Assembly (NCBI GenBank): GCA_964653025.1
Contig: CAZZBZ010000008.1
Location: 1 to 63,838, forward strand
Origin: JABWAM01 sp964653025
GTDB taxonomy: Bacteria > Verrucomicrobiota > Verrucomicrobiia > JABWAM01
Direction of reading: 5' to 3'
Length of the DNA stretch: 63,838 nt
The position numbers and the translations under genes were made by a program. Below are positions 26,849-36,736 of this stretch, piece by piece (within the stretch, counting starts at the first letter, position 1; each line of letters begins with the position of its first letter). The notes below the pieces were generated by a model. It saw only the letters and a list, made by a program, of their open reading frames with translations. It was not told where the DNA came from and did no database searches.

Positions 26849-27391
26849 ATGTCCTCCCCAAAAACCAGGATCGCCACCGTATGGCTCAGCGGTTGCTCCG
26901 GCTGCCACATGTCCTTCCTCGACCTCGATGAGCGTCTCTTCGACCTCGTCAAGCTCGTGGACCTTGTCGCCAGCCCCATCGTGGACGTGAAGGAGATCCC
27001 CGAGGCCGATGTCGGCATCGTCGAGGGTGCCGTCGGCAACGTGGAGCAGGAAGAGGTCCTCCACACCCTCCGCAAGCGCTGCAAGATCCTTGTCGCTTTC
27101 GGCGATTGCGCGATGAACGGCAACATTCCCGCCCTTCGCAATCCTTACTCGGTGGACGCCGTGGTTCGTTGCGCCTTTGTCGAGACCGAGAGCACCCAGA
27201 TTGGCGAGATGCCGAACGACCCCTCGGTGCCGGCCCTTTGCAAACGCGTCTCCCCCGTCCACGAACTCGTCAAGGTGGACGCCTTCATCCCCGGATGCCC
27301 GCCCGACGCAGACGCGATCTGGTACGCCGTCACCGAACTTCTCGCCGGCCGCATGCCGAAGTGGAACGAGAAGAACATGAGATACGATTGA
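26849..27391 (+). CDS. hoxY: [NiFe] hydrogenase small subunit, HoxY/HydS type
   Basis: The 180-residue protein has the proximal [4Fe-4S] ligands typical of group 3 small subunits: SGCSGC near residue 17, FGDCAMNGNIPALRN about 90, and IPGCPPDADAI about 150. There is no twin-arginine signal, so the enzyme is cytoplasmic. The short length and the single cluster match HoxY-like subunits of NAD(P)-linked hydrogenases. It follows the NuoG-like gene by 33 bp of pyrimidine-rich sequence. The gene expected next (large subunit) is displaced by the ORF6N gene. Confidence 0.95.
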   Translation: MSSPKTRIATVWLSGCSGCHMSFLDLDERLFDLVKLVDLVASPIVDVKEIPEADVGIVEGAVGNVEQEEVLHTLRKRCKILVAFGDCAMNGNIPALRNPYSVDAVVRCAFVETESTQIGEMPNDPSVPALCKRVSPVHELVKVDAFIPGCPPDADAIWYAVTELLAGRMPKWNEKNMRYD

Positions 27392-27395
27392 GGCG

Positions 27396-27986
27396 ATGTT
27401 CGGAATGCGAATCACAAAAAAAATACCCCGGGGGGAGAGGGTCGTTCCTGGCGAACGCATCGAGGGCCTCATTTGCCTCGTGCGCGGGCAAAAGGTGATG
27501 CTGGATCGTGACCTCGCCGCGTTGTATGGAGTGGAGACGAAGGTGCTGAACCAAGCGGTCCGCCGGAATCTCAAGCGGTTTCCGTCCGATTTCATGTTCG
27601 CCCTGGCCCGTGAGGAGATCATGAGGATGTCACAATCTGTGACATCCTCCCGGCTCAAGTTTTCGAAGCAGGTTCACGCCTTTACCGAGCAGGGAATCGC
27701 CATGCTTTCCAGCGTGTTGCACAGCGACCGCGCGATTGCCGTGAACATCGCGATCATGCGGACGTTCGCTCAGTTGCGCCAGCATCTGGCCAAACACGCC
27801 GAACTGGCCCGTCAACTCGCCGGGGTGGTTCGTCATGTCCAGGACCATGAACAGAAAATCCAGGCGATCTTCGACATCCTGCGCGGCTTGAACCATCCGC
27901 CCGAGCCGCCCCGCAGGCAGATCGGCTTTCACATTCGGGAACGCCGCGCGGTGTACCGCACAAGGAAAGGCCAGACTTCAACATGA
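27396..27986 (+). CDS. ORF6N-domain protein inserted inside the hydrogenase operon
   Basis: Residues 20-85 match the ORF6N domain known from phage and bacterial DNA-binding or anti-repressor-like proteins (ICLVRGQKVMLDRDLAALYG, NLKRFPSDFMFALAREE). The block VHAFTEQGIAMLSSVL follows, then a long coiled helix (LRQHLAKHAELARQLAGVV) and a basic C-terminus. It is complete at 196 residues. It starts 4 bp after the hoxY stop, and its TGA overlaps the hoxH ATG (ATGA), so the hydrogenase large subunit depends on its translation. A 5'-truncated paralogue lies at 39525-39944. A regulatory role in the operon is only a possibility; recent insertion is the other reading. Confidence 0.85.
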   Translation: MFGMRITKKIPRGERVVPGERIEGLICLVRGQKVMLDRDLAALYGVETKVLNQAVRRNLKRFPSDFMFALAREEIMRMSQSVTSSRLKFSKQVHAFTEQGIAMLSSVLHSDRAIAVNIAIMRTFAQLRQHLAKHAELARQLAGVVRHVQDHEQKIQAIFDILRGLNHPPEPPRRQIGFHIRERRAVYRTRKGQTST

Positions 27987-29410
27987 CGACCCGCACCATC
28001 ACGATCAGCCCCGTCACCCGCATCGAGGGCCACGCGAAGATCACCATCCATCTCGACGACGACGGCGAGGTGAATGACGCCCGCTTCCACGTGATCGAGT
28101 TCCGTGGGTTCGAGAAGTTCTGCGAGGGTCGCTACTTCGCCGAGATGCCGCAGATCACCCCGCGCATCTGCGGGATCTGCCCCGTCAGCCACCTCCTCGC
28201 CAGCGCCAAGGCCTGCGACGCCATCCTCGGCGTCGAGATTCCCCCGGCCGCGAAAATGCTCCGAGAGCTCATGCACATGGGGCAGATCATCCAGTCCCAC
28301 GCGCTCAGCTTCTTCCACCTCAGCGCCCCCGACCTCCTTCTCGGCTTCGACAGCGATCCCGCCACCCGCAACGTCGTCGGTCTCATCCAGCAGCACCCCG
28401 AGCTCGCCCGACGCGGCATCCGCCTCCGCAAGTTCGGCCAGGAGATCATCCGCCTCGTCGGCGGTCGCAAGGTCCATCCCGACTTCAACGTCCCCGGCGG
28501 CGTGAACAAGGCCCTCACCGAGGCCGAGCGCAAGGCCATCCTCGACGGCTTCCCCGAGGCCTTCGAATCCGCCCGCATCGCACTCGACCTGCTCAAGAAG
28601 TATCACGACGCCCACCGCGAGGAGGTGGAGGACTTCGCCCGCTTCGAATCCAACTACGCGGGGCTCGTGCAGCCCGACGGGGCCCTCGAACTCTACGATG
28701 GCACCCTGCGCTTCACCAACCCGGAGGGCCGCCCGATCCACGACAAGGTCGCCCCCTCCAACTACCTCGACATCATCGCTGAGGCCACGGAGTCCTGGTC
28801 CTACCTCAAGTTTCCCTTCATCAAGGCGATGGGGTACCCGCAGGGCATGTACCGCGTCGGTCCGCTCGCGCGTCTCAATGTCGCCGAGCGCATCTCCACC
28901 CCCGAGGCCGAGCGCGAGTTCCAGAACTGGCGCGCCAACGGTGCCGTCCAGCGCAGCTCGTTCTTCTTCCACTGGGCGCGTCTCATCGAGGTGATCTACG
29001 GGCTCGAGCGCGCCCGCGCCCTGGTCGAGGATCCCGCGATCACCAGCCGCGATCTCGTCAACCCAGGCCATCCGGCCCGCGAGGAAGGCGTCGGCGTCCT
29101 CGAGGCCCCGCGCGGCACGCTCATCCATCACTACTGGGTGGATTCGGGCGGACGCATCGAGAAGGTCAACCTCATCGTCGCCACCGGCCACAACAACCTC
29201 GCGATGAACCGTGCTGTCCAGTCTGTCGCAAAGAAGTACGTGAAATCCCAGCGCCTGCAGGAGGGGATGCTCAACCGCGTCGAGGCCGCCATCCGCTGCT
29301 ACGACCCCTGCCTCTCCTGCTCGACCCATGCCGCCGGCCAGATGCCGATGGTCGTCGAGCTCCACGATTCGGGAGGTCGCGTCCTCCAAACCCTCCGTCG
29401 CGACGCGTAG
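27983..29410 (+). CDS. hoxH: [NiFe] hydrogenase large subunit, HoxH/HydL type
   Basis: The catalytic subunit carries both Ni-Fe ligand pairs: RICGICPVSH (L1, about residue 60) and DPCLSCSTHAAG (L2, about 445). After the L2 His a tail of about 26 residues remains (from AAGQMPMVVE to the end), which a dedicated endopeptidase would have to remove after Ni insertion. No protease or hyp maturation genes are in this window. The 475-residue length and the L1/L2 forms are those of group 3 (NAD(P)- or F420-linked, cytoplasmic) enzymes. Translation is coupled to the preceding ORF6N gene. Confidence 0.96.
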   Translation: MTTRTITISPVTRIEGHAKITIHLDDDGEVNDARFHVIEFRGFEKFCEGRYFAEMPQITPRICGICPVSHLLASAKACDAILGVEIPPAAKMLRELMHMGQIIQSHALSFFHLSAPDLLLGFDSDPATRNVVGLIQQHPELARRGIRLRKFGQEIIRLVGGRKVHPDFNVPGGVNKALTEAERKAILDGFPEAFESARIALDLLKKYHDAHREEVEDFARFESNYAGLVQPDGALELYDGTLRFTNPEGRPIHDKVAPSNYLDIIAEATESWSYLKFPFIKAMGYPQGMYRVGPLARLNVAERISTPEAEREFQNWRANGAVQRSSFFFHWARLIEVIYGLERARALVEDPAITSRDLVNPGHPAREEGVGVLEAPRGTLIHHYWVDSGGRIEKVNLIVATGHNNLAMNRAVQSVAKKYVKSQRLQEGMLNRVEAAIRCYDPCLSCSTHAAGQMPMVVELHDSGGRVLQTLRRDA

Positions 29411-29471
29411 CAGCTTGGTCGTTGGAATCGGCGCGCTTGACAGCGGACGAAGGTGGAGCGAGAGAAGACCC

Positions 29472-29708
29472 ATGAGCCAACCCACGATTGCCGACAAGAA
29501 ACCCGCCGTGATCGAACTTCAACCGGGCGACTACTGGTGGTGCGCCTGTGGCCTCTCCAAGTCCCAGCCGATGTGCGACGGCTCACACCGTGGCAGCGGC
29601 ATGGGCCCGAAGAAGGTCACGATCGAGAAGGCCGGAAAGGTCGCCCTCTGCAACTGCAAGCACTCGAAGAAAGGTGCCTTCTGCGACGGCACCCACGCCT
29701 CGCTGTAG
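29472..29708 (+). CDS. small CDGSH iron-sulfur protein (two CDGSH motifs)
   Basis: This 78-residue protein has two CDGSH-type sites, CACGLSKSQPMCDGSH and CNCKHSKKGAFCDGTH. Each has the three-Cys, one-His ligand set of labile [2Fe-2S] clusters (mitoNEET-like). Such proteins are redox-active or cluster-transfer proteins. It starts 61 bp after hoxH with no obvious terminator between them, so it may belong to the hydrogenase transcript. A role as an electron carrier or cluster donor for the hydrogenase is an inference from position. Confidence 0.88.
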   Translation: MSQPTIADKKPAVIELQPGDYWWCACGLSKSQPMCDGSHRGSGMGPKKVTIEKAGKVALCNCKHSKKGAFCDGTHASL

Positions 29709-29727
29709 GATTTTTCCAGAGTTGCGC

Positions 29728-29880
29728 CTATTTCCACACACTGCAGGCGTGGTGCCATGCGCGGATGCGGCGGTCGGCGGTGACGATGGTCAGTTCGTGA
29801 GCCCGCGCGGTCGCCACGATGAGGCGGTCCGCCGTTCATGGGATGACGATTTCCTGGTTTCTTGGCTTGGCGTAGCGCGC
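29728..29880 (-). pseudogene. PIN-domain (VapC-like) toxin remnant
   Basis: On the minus strand, codons from 29835 down to the TAG at 29728 read TADRLIVATARAHELTIVTA followed by DRRIRAWHHACSVWK. This is the conserved C-terminal half of VapC/PIN ribonucleases, with the acidic Asp of ADRLIVATA and TADRRI. Directly upstream is an in-frame TGA in the place where relatives have Trp or another residue (EIVIP, stop, TADR). The N-terminal half is missing, replaced by the purL upstream region. No antitoxin is visible. Confidence 0.7.
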
Positions 29881-29902
29881 ACCCCTTCCCTATCGTCCAT
29901 TC

Positions 29903-32231
<2,329 letters not shown>

Positions 32232-32236
<5 letters not shown>

Positions 32237-32292
32237 GGCAGGCGCTCCGCCTGCCGTAGATTCAGGATGGCAACCGGTGCGGTTGCCCTACA
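32232..32292. repeat. 61-bp double-hairpin REP element, TGTAGGGC ends
   Basis: The element begins TGTAGGGC and ends with its exact complement GCCCTACA. Inside are two hairpins, GGCAGGCGctcCGCCTGCC and GGCAACCGgtgCGGTTGCC, separated by 13 bp. It therefore resembles a pair of inverted REP sequences. The bases 32234-32236 are the purL stop codon. Related single hairpins occur at 9371 and 62309, and the gap at 52517 lies within another copy. Confidence 0.85.
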
Positions 32293-32328
32293 GTCACTGA
32301 ACACACACCCTTACGTAGGAATTTGCTT

Positions 32329-32721
32329 ATGCTCAGCTATCTCTGGATCGGAATCGGCAGCGCGTTGGGGGGAATGGGGCGCTACTGGCTTTCGGGGTTG
32401 ATCGCGCAACGCGTCGGCGAGACGTTTCCCTGGGACACTTTGCTAGTGAACGTGAGTGGCTCGTTCGCGATCGGTTTTTTCGCCACGCTCACCGCGCCGG
32501 ATGGGCGCTGGTTCGTTGCCCCTTCGTTTCGCGAGTTTTTTATGCTCGGCTTGTGCGGCGGCTACACGACCTTCTCCTCGTTCAGCCTCCAGACACTGAG
32601 GCTGGCCGGGGAGGGCGAAGGGTTCAGGGCCGGTGCGAACGCCCTGCTTTCGGTGGTCCTGTGCCTGGTTGCCGTCTGGCTGGGGCACTGGCTGGCCTCC
32701 CAACTCAACTCCCTGAAATGA
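32329..32721 (+). CDS. crcB: fluoride channel CrcB/Fluc
   Basis: The 130-residue, four-helix membrane protein shows the Fluc signatures GSALGGMGRYWLSG near the N-terminus, NVSGSFAIGF (about 42) and GLCGGYTTFSSFSLQT (about 72), which line the dual-pore fluoride channel. It exports toxic F-. The ATG at 32329 is preceded by TAGGAA at a sensible distance, so I prefer it to the TTG two codons upstream. I saw no fluoride riboswitch in the leader. It overlaps a DUF190 gene by ATGA, a frequent partner. Confidence 0.96.
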   Translation: MLSYLWIGIGSALGGMGRYWLSGLIAQRVGETFPWDTLLVNVSGSFAIGFFATLTAPDGRWFVAPSFREFFMLGLCGGYTTFSSFSLQTLRLAGEGEGFRAGANALLSVVLCLVAVWLGHWLASQLNSLK

Positions 32722-33059
32722 ACCTTCCCCACGACGCCACGCTGCTGCGCATTTTCATCGGCGAAAGCGACCGCTGGAAGCACCAGTCCCTTTACGAGGC
32801 GATCGTTCTCAAGGCGCGGGAGATGCACCTTGCGGGGGCCACCGTGCTGCGCGGCCCGATGGGTTTTGGGAAATCCAGCCGCCTGCATACGGCGAAGATC
32901 CTCCGCCTCTCGATGGACCTGCCGCTTGTCATCGAGATCGTGGATACTGAGGAGAAAATTCAGGGGTTCCTGCCGCTGCTCGACGAGATGATCAAGGGTG
33001 GCCTGGTCACGCTGGAGAAGGTGCGGGTGATCGATTACCGGGGCCAGCCCCCGGCCTGA
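32718..33059 (+). CDS. DUF190 family protein, crcB partner
   Basis: A 113-residue PII-like ferredoxin-fold protein (DUF190). It opens with LLRIFIGESDRWKHQSLYEA, followed by GATVLRGPMGFG and the strand DLPLVIEIVDTEEKI, all typical of the family. DUF190 genes very often sit next to crcB, and the protein is thought to be soluble and possibly nucleotide- or ligand-binding. The ATGA overlap indicates coupled translation with the channel. Its biochemical role is not known. Confidence 0.88.
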   Translation: MNLPHDATLLRIFIGESDRWKHQSLYEAIVLKAREMHLAGATVLRGPMGFGKSSRLHTAKILRLSMDLPLVIEIVDTEEKIQGFLPLLDEMIKGGLVTLEKVRVIDYRGQPPA

Positions 33060-33119
33060 AACGAACCAGGGATATCCAGCCCCGTCCCGTTTGGCTGTGG
33101 CATTGAGCGAGGTGCCTCT

Positions 33120-33278
33120 CCGCAGACTGCCGCCTGCTTGCCGCGCCGAGTTTGGCAGTAGAAAGGAGGGCACGGGAGAGCCCCGCCCGGCGCCATGCAC
33201 ATCTTCAAAAGTGGAGGGGCACGCTTCGTCGTGCCCTCAGTGACAGCAGATGGCCACGACGAAGCGTGGCCCTCCACT
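33120..33278. repeat. two dispersed repeats between DUF190 gene and amidase
   Basis: At 33127-33160 a CAGACTGCCGCCTGC...GAGTTTGGC motif occurs that is repeated at 39251-39286. At 33210-33278 there is a palindromic element, AGTGGAGGGgCACGCTTCGT at the left. Its right end is the reverse complement with one mismatch (arms about 24 bp, 13-bp spacer region). The GCACGCTTCGTCGTGCC core occurs again at 54907-54929. This 248-bp interval holds no gene that I can support. Confidence 0.75.
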
Positions 33279-33307
33279 CAGAGCAGAGGCAGATCAATGG
33301 CAATTGC

Positions 33308-34126
33308 TCAGGACCGACTGCGGTTGAGGGGGGGCGAGGAGACGAGGAGATTGGCGCGCGCGGCGTAGTCCCGGATGCCGTCGGTGATGGCGCGTGCGAG
33401 TTTTTCCTGCCAGGCGTCCGTGGCGATCTTGCTTCCCTCCTCGGGATTCGAGAGGAAGCCCGCCTCGATGAGGATTGCCGGGATCGGGGTTTCGCGCAGG
33501 ACGATGAACCATGCCTCTTTGACCCCGCGGTTCTTCATGCCCGGGAGCGCCTCGAGGCGCCCCCCGATGCAGCGGGCGAGGGTGAGGTTGCTCGATCGGG
33601 AGTCGTTGACGGTCGCGTAGCCGGAGGGCGCGCGGGAGCCCTGGGTCGAGCGCGTGCCGGGGCGCGGCATCACGTAGATCTCGAAGCCGTGCGGGCGTTG
33701 GTTGGCCGCCGAAAGCTTCGTGGCCTGCTGCTTCCGCGAGCTGCGGTTGAAGTGGATGCTGACAAAGATCCAGTCGCGGTATTCGGAGCGCGAGGCGATG
33801 GCAATCCGCTCCTCGAGGGTTACGAAGGTGTCCGAGTCCCGCGTGAAGGCTGTGCGGAAGCCCGCCTGCTGGAGGAGGGAGGAGGCCTTGCGGGCGACGG
33901 CGAGGGTGCCGGTCTTTTCCTTGAAGCCGGCGGCGTTGATCGCGCCGTAGCATTCCTCACGCGAACTCTGCGGGGGTTCTCCCCCGTGGCCGGCGTCGAG
34001 GAGCACGCCGCGCACCGGCGCAAGCGGGCCGTTATCCGAGGAATCCGTGGTCACACAGCTGGTGAAAAGCGCCATGGAAACGATGCCCGTAAAGGCCGGG
34101 AAAAGAAAACGGGGGAGGGCAGGCAT
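33308..34126 (-). CDS. N-acetylmuramoyl-L-alanine amidase (Amidase_3), lipoprotein
   Basis: The mature domain has the zinc amidase motifs LDAGHGG (about residue 44), the Glu of CYGAINAAGFKEKT, FVSIHFNRS (about 128) and IPAILIEAGFLSN near the C-terminus. It would cleave the amide bond between MurNAc and the stem peptide. The signal peptide ends in a lipobox-like FTSC, so it is probably a lipid-anchored envelope protein. The start at 34126 is the first Met before the signal (MPALPRFLFPAFTGIV). The 272-residue length is normal for a protein with only the catalytic domain. Confidence 0.92.
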   Translation of the reverse strand: MPALPRFLFPAFTGIVSMALFTSCVTTDSSDNGPLAPVRGVLLDAGHGGEPPQSSREECYGAINAAGFKEKTGTLAVARKASSLLQQAGFRTAFTRDSDTFVTLEERIAIASRSEYRDWIFVSIHFNRSSRKQQATKLSAANQRPHGFEIYVMPRPGTRSTQGSRAPSGYATVNDSRSSNLTLARCIGGRLEALPGMKNRGVKEAWFIVLRETPIPAILIEAGFLSNPEEGSKIATDAWQEKLARAITDGIRDYAARANLLVSSPPLNRSRS

Positions 34127-34207
34127 GAAACCAAGTAAACCGAAGTGAGGGGAAATGCAAAGGGGAGATCTCGATTCCTGTCTTCCCGTAGCGTAAAGAC
34201 TCCGAGT

Positions 34208-34666
34208 ATGTCGGGCGAACATCTCCTCGTGGACGGCTACAGCATGATCTTCCAGTGGGTGGAGCTGGTCGCCGCGCGGCGGCGCGGGATCGGCGCCGCG
34301 CGGGACGAGTTGATCCGCCTGCTCACGGCGTATCACGATCAAAAGGGGGGTGGGCTCACCGTGGTCTTCGATGGGCGCTCCCTCCCGCCCTCGGGGGAGG
34401 CGGTGCCCACGGGGGTGCGGGTGATCTATACAAAGAGCGGGCGCACTGCGGATGCGGAAATCGAGGGAATCGTCGGGGGATGCGTGGAACCGGGGCGCCT
34501 TCTCGTGGCGACCGATGACCGCGCGGAGCAGATGACGGTCGAGGCGCTCGGGGCCCGCACCGTTTCGGCGGAGATGTTTCGCGACATGGTCCTTGAGGCG
34601 GGGCGGGAACTGCGCGAGGAGATTGGACGGGCCACGGCGAAGGCAACGGCCTTCCGCCGCTACTGA
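34208..34666 (+). CDS. NYN-domain protein, YacP family
   Basis: The 152-residue protein has the YacP/NYN fold: LLVDGYSMIFQW at the start, the central strand GLTVVFDGRSL, then TADAEIEGI and LLVATDDRAEQMT. These present the conserved Asp residues of PIN-like RNases. B. subtilis Rae1/YacP is a ribosome-associated mRNA endonuclease, so an RNase is plausible. Start: ATG at 34208, divergent from the amidase. It is followed by a repeat element and the deacetylase gene. Confidence 0.85.
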   Translation: MSGEHLLVDGYSMIFQWVELVAARRRGIGAARDELIRLLTAYHDQKGGGLTVVFDGRSLPPSGEAVPTGVRVIYTKSGRTADAEIEGIVGGCVEPGRLLVATDDRAEQMTVEALGARTVSAEMFRDMVLEAGRELREEIGRATAKATAFRRY

Positions 34667-34692
34667 AGCCTTTGATCCTTTCGACGGGACGC

Positions 34693-34763
34693 GCCGATTC
34701 CGTGTGGCGGAATCGGCGCACTCCTCTGTCCGTGAGCGTCCGTGTTTCATCCGTGGCTTCTGT
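34693..34763. repeat. dispersed repeat: GCCGATTCCG hairpin plus CATCCGTG units
   Basis: A hairpin GCCGATTCCGtgtggCGGAATCGGC (34693-34717) is followed by tandem TCCGTG units ending in TTTCATCCGTGGCTTC. The same hairpin-plus-units string occurs at 47398-47462, where it is part of a larger palindromic element. Here only the right half is present. Confidence 0.7.
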
Positions 34764-34779
34764 CGGGGACCGAATCGCG

Positions 34780-34807
34780 TTGCGATTTTCGGCAAGGCGA
34801 CTATGTT
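34780..34807 (+). promoter_or_regulatory. candidate promoter for the deacetylase gene
   Basis: TTGCGA (34780-34785), 16 bp, TATGTT (34802-34807), 15 bp before the ATG at 34823. Both boxes match four of six consensus bases. Confidence 0.4.
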
Positions 34808-34822
34808 GGAGTCAACTTTCCG

Positions 34823-35779
34823 ATGAACCGCCCCGTTGTCCCCGTTTGCACGTTGATCCTGGGTTTTGCGGCAGCGCTGGCGCTGCTCTACACGCCCGCG
34901 CCGTCCCGCGCCTCCATCCCGGAGATTTCCCCGGCGGTGACGCAGGCAACGCCGCCGCCGGCCCCCGAGGCTGTCCCTTCTCCCGTTCCGTCCCCGCAGC
35001 CCGTGGAGCCGTCGGCCGTGCCTCCAAAAGAGGAGCCCGCGAAGTTGAAGGAAGGGACCGCGGGGGTGCCGCCTGCCGTGCCCGCCGGCGAGGTGGCACG
35101 GCTCCCCGGGCTGGAGGCGCCGGTGCCCTCGTTCTCCTCGGGACCCATCGACCAGAAGCAGGTGGCCCTGACCTTCGACGACGGTCCGCACCCGACAATC
35201 ACGCCGTTGGTGCTTGACGAACTGCGTTCAAGGGGCGTGAAGGCGACCTTTTTTGTGATCGGCGACCGGGTGAAGGCTTACCCATGGGTGCTCCGCCAGA
35301 TTGTGGCCGAGGGGCATGAGATTGGCAACCACACCTACTCGCATCGTTTACTGACGGCGATGAGCACCGATCTCATCCGCCGTGAGATTGGGGAGACGCA
35401 GGCGGCGATCCGCAATGCGATCGGCTACGAGACACGGCTGTTCCGCCCGCCCTACGGGGCTTTTCGTCCCAGTGCGAATGCGATCCTCCGCGAGTACGGG
35501 TTGAACGTGATCCGCTGGTCGGTGGACCCTCGCGACTGGCGCAACCGCGATGCGCTGCTCATCTCCAACCACGTCACCCACCAGTCGAAGAACGGGGCGA
35601 TTATCCTCTGCCACGACATCCACCGCGCGACGCTCCATGCGCTCCCGGCCATCCTCGATACCCTGATCGCGGAGGGTTATGTGTTCAAGACGGTGGGTGA
35701 GCTTTGCGGACTCCCCCCGGCGCAGGTGATCACGGCGTCCCACATGCCGACCGCACCCGCACCTGAGGAGAAGAATTAG
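34823..35779 (+). CDS. exported polysaccharide deacetylase (CE4/NodB)
   Basis: After an N-terminal signal or anchor (MNRPVVPVCTLILGFAAALA) and a Pro/Val/Glu-rich linker of about 80 residues comes a NodB domain. It has the metal-binding TFDDGPHP (about residue 120), the HxxxH motif HEIGNHTYSH, RPPYGAFRPS and the late ILCHDIH. These enzymes remove N-acetyl groups from peptidoglycan or extracellular polysaccharide. The linker suggests it reaches into the periplasm or wall. The ATG at 34823 was chosen because the in-frame upstream part comes from the repeat element. It shares the envelope theme with the nearby amidase. Confidence 0.92.
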   Translation: MNRPVVPVCTLILGFAAALALLYTPAPSRASIPEISPAVTQATPPPAPEAVPSPVPSPQPVEPSAVPPKEEPAKLKEGTAGVPPAVPAGEVARLPGLEAPVPSFSSGPIDQKQVALTFDDGPHPTITPLVLDELRSRGVKATFFVIGDRVKAYPWVLRQIVAEGHEIGNHTYSHRLLTAMSTDLIRREIGETQAAIRNAIGYETRLFRPPYGAFRPSANAILREYGLNVIRWSVDPRDWRNRDALLISNHVTHQSKNGAIILCHDIHRATLHALPAILDTLIAEGYVFKTVGELCGLPPAQVITASHMPTAPAPEEKN

Positions 35780-35790
35780 GCTACAGCAGT

Positions 35791-36657
35791 TCAGGGATAC
35801 ACCCCGACTGGCAGTTTCGTCTTCACGCGGATGCGATTGGCGATGTCGTCGAGTTCGAGGGCGCTGAGCGCCGTCGCCCAGGTCTCTGGCGTCGGGCGTG
35901 CCACGGTATAGGCCTGCACCTCGCGGATTCGGCATCCCGCCGCCTTGAAGCGGTTCAGGTGACCGCAGTACGCCGAGATCTCCTCCGCCGCCGGCCCCGC
36001 GCCGCGAATCTTGAGAAAGAGGCTCTGGATGCAGATGGGCCGTGCCTTCCCGGTTTCCTCGAGGTTCTTGAGGATCCGGTCGAAGCGGATGTTGGAGCGG
36101 TTCACGAGGCGGTAGTAATCCTCGGTTCCGGCGTCGAGTTTGCCCCAGATTTCGCCCTGGTTCGTGTCGAGGATTTTCAACCCCTTCTTCACCGAGTCGC
36201 GGTCGAGCCCGCCGGCGTCGGTGATCAGGACGATCTTTACGGAATCCCCCACGGTTTCCCGCTTCACGCGGGCGACGAGGTCGCAGACCTCGGCAAAGGG
36301 GGCGAAGGTGGTCGGCTCGCCGTCGCCCGAAAAGGCGAGGTCGTTGAGTCGTCGTGCTCCCGGCGGCGCGAGGGAGAACGGCGGGTTACGAAAAAGCTCA
36401 CCCGACTTCCAGCACTCGATCATCGCGCGGAGTTCGCGTTCGAGCACGGGAAAATCCACCTCGCGGGCGCGCGGCGGCGCTTTGCGGTCCACCTCGCAGT
36501 AGACGCAGTCGAAGTTGCACGCCTTGTCGGGGTTGAGGTTTACCCCGATCGAGACCCCGTGCGAGCGCCGCGAAATTACCGGGTAGATGTAGAGAAAGTC
36601 CCTCCACGACCTCCGGTGGTCGCGGTGTGCGTCGAGATGGGGGTGGGCCTCGGCCAT
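35791..36657 (-). CDS. radical SAM protein
   Basis: The 288-residue protein has a radical SAM cluster motif of the CxxxCxxC type (ACNFDCVYCEVDRK, about residues 48-60), a GGE-like block (LAFSGDGEPTTF) and later strands of a partial TIM barrel (VKIVLITDAGG). There are no extra cysteine clusters typical of SPASM enzymes. The sequence resembles the widespread wyosine/MoaA-like radical SAM proteins of unknown substrate. It converges on the deacetylase gene 12 bp away and is followed on the same strand by the PHP-glycosyltransferase gene. No function can be assigned. Confidence 0.85.
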   Translation of the reverse strand: MAEAHPHLDAHRDHRRSWRDFLYIYPVISRRSHGVSIGVNLNPDKACNFDCVYCEVDRKAPPRAREVDFPVLERELRAMIECWKSGELFRNPPFSLAPPGARRLNDLAFSGDGEPTTFAPFAEVCDLVARVKRETVGDSVKIVLITDAGGLDRDSVKKGLKILDTNQGEIWGKLDAGTEDYYRLVNRSNIRFDRILKNLEETGKARPICIQSLFLKIRGAGPAAEEISAYCGHLNRFKAAGCRIREVQAYTVARPTPETWATALSALELDDIANRIRVKTKLPVGVYP

Positions 36658-36736
36658 GCCCTCATCCTACGCCCCTTCCCCGCGAATCCAAAACGGGAAA
36701 ACGAAGGTGCCCCGCTCTAGCTTTGTGCTTTGGGAT

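Noticed and set aside
21765..27658. Very long minus-strand frames (over 900 codons) opposite the hydrogenase operon
   Set aside because: They are antisense shadows of genes with strong Fe-S and flavin motifs and show no domain of their own.
32237..32328. Fluoride riboswitch before crcB
   Set aside because: The leader is occupied by a REP element and does not show the conserved crcB-motif pseudoknot sequence.
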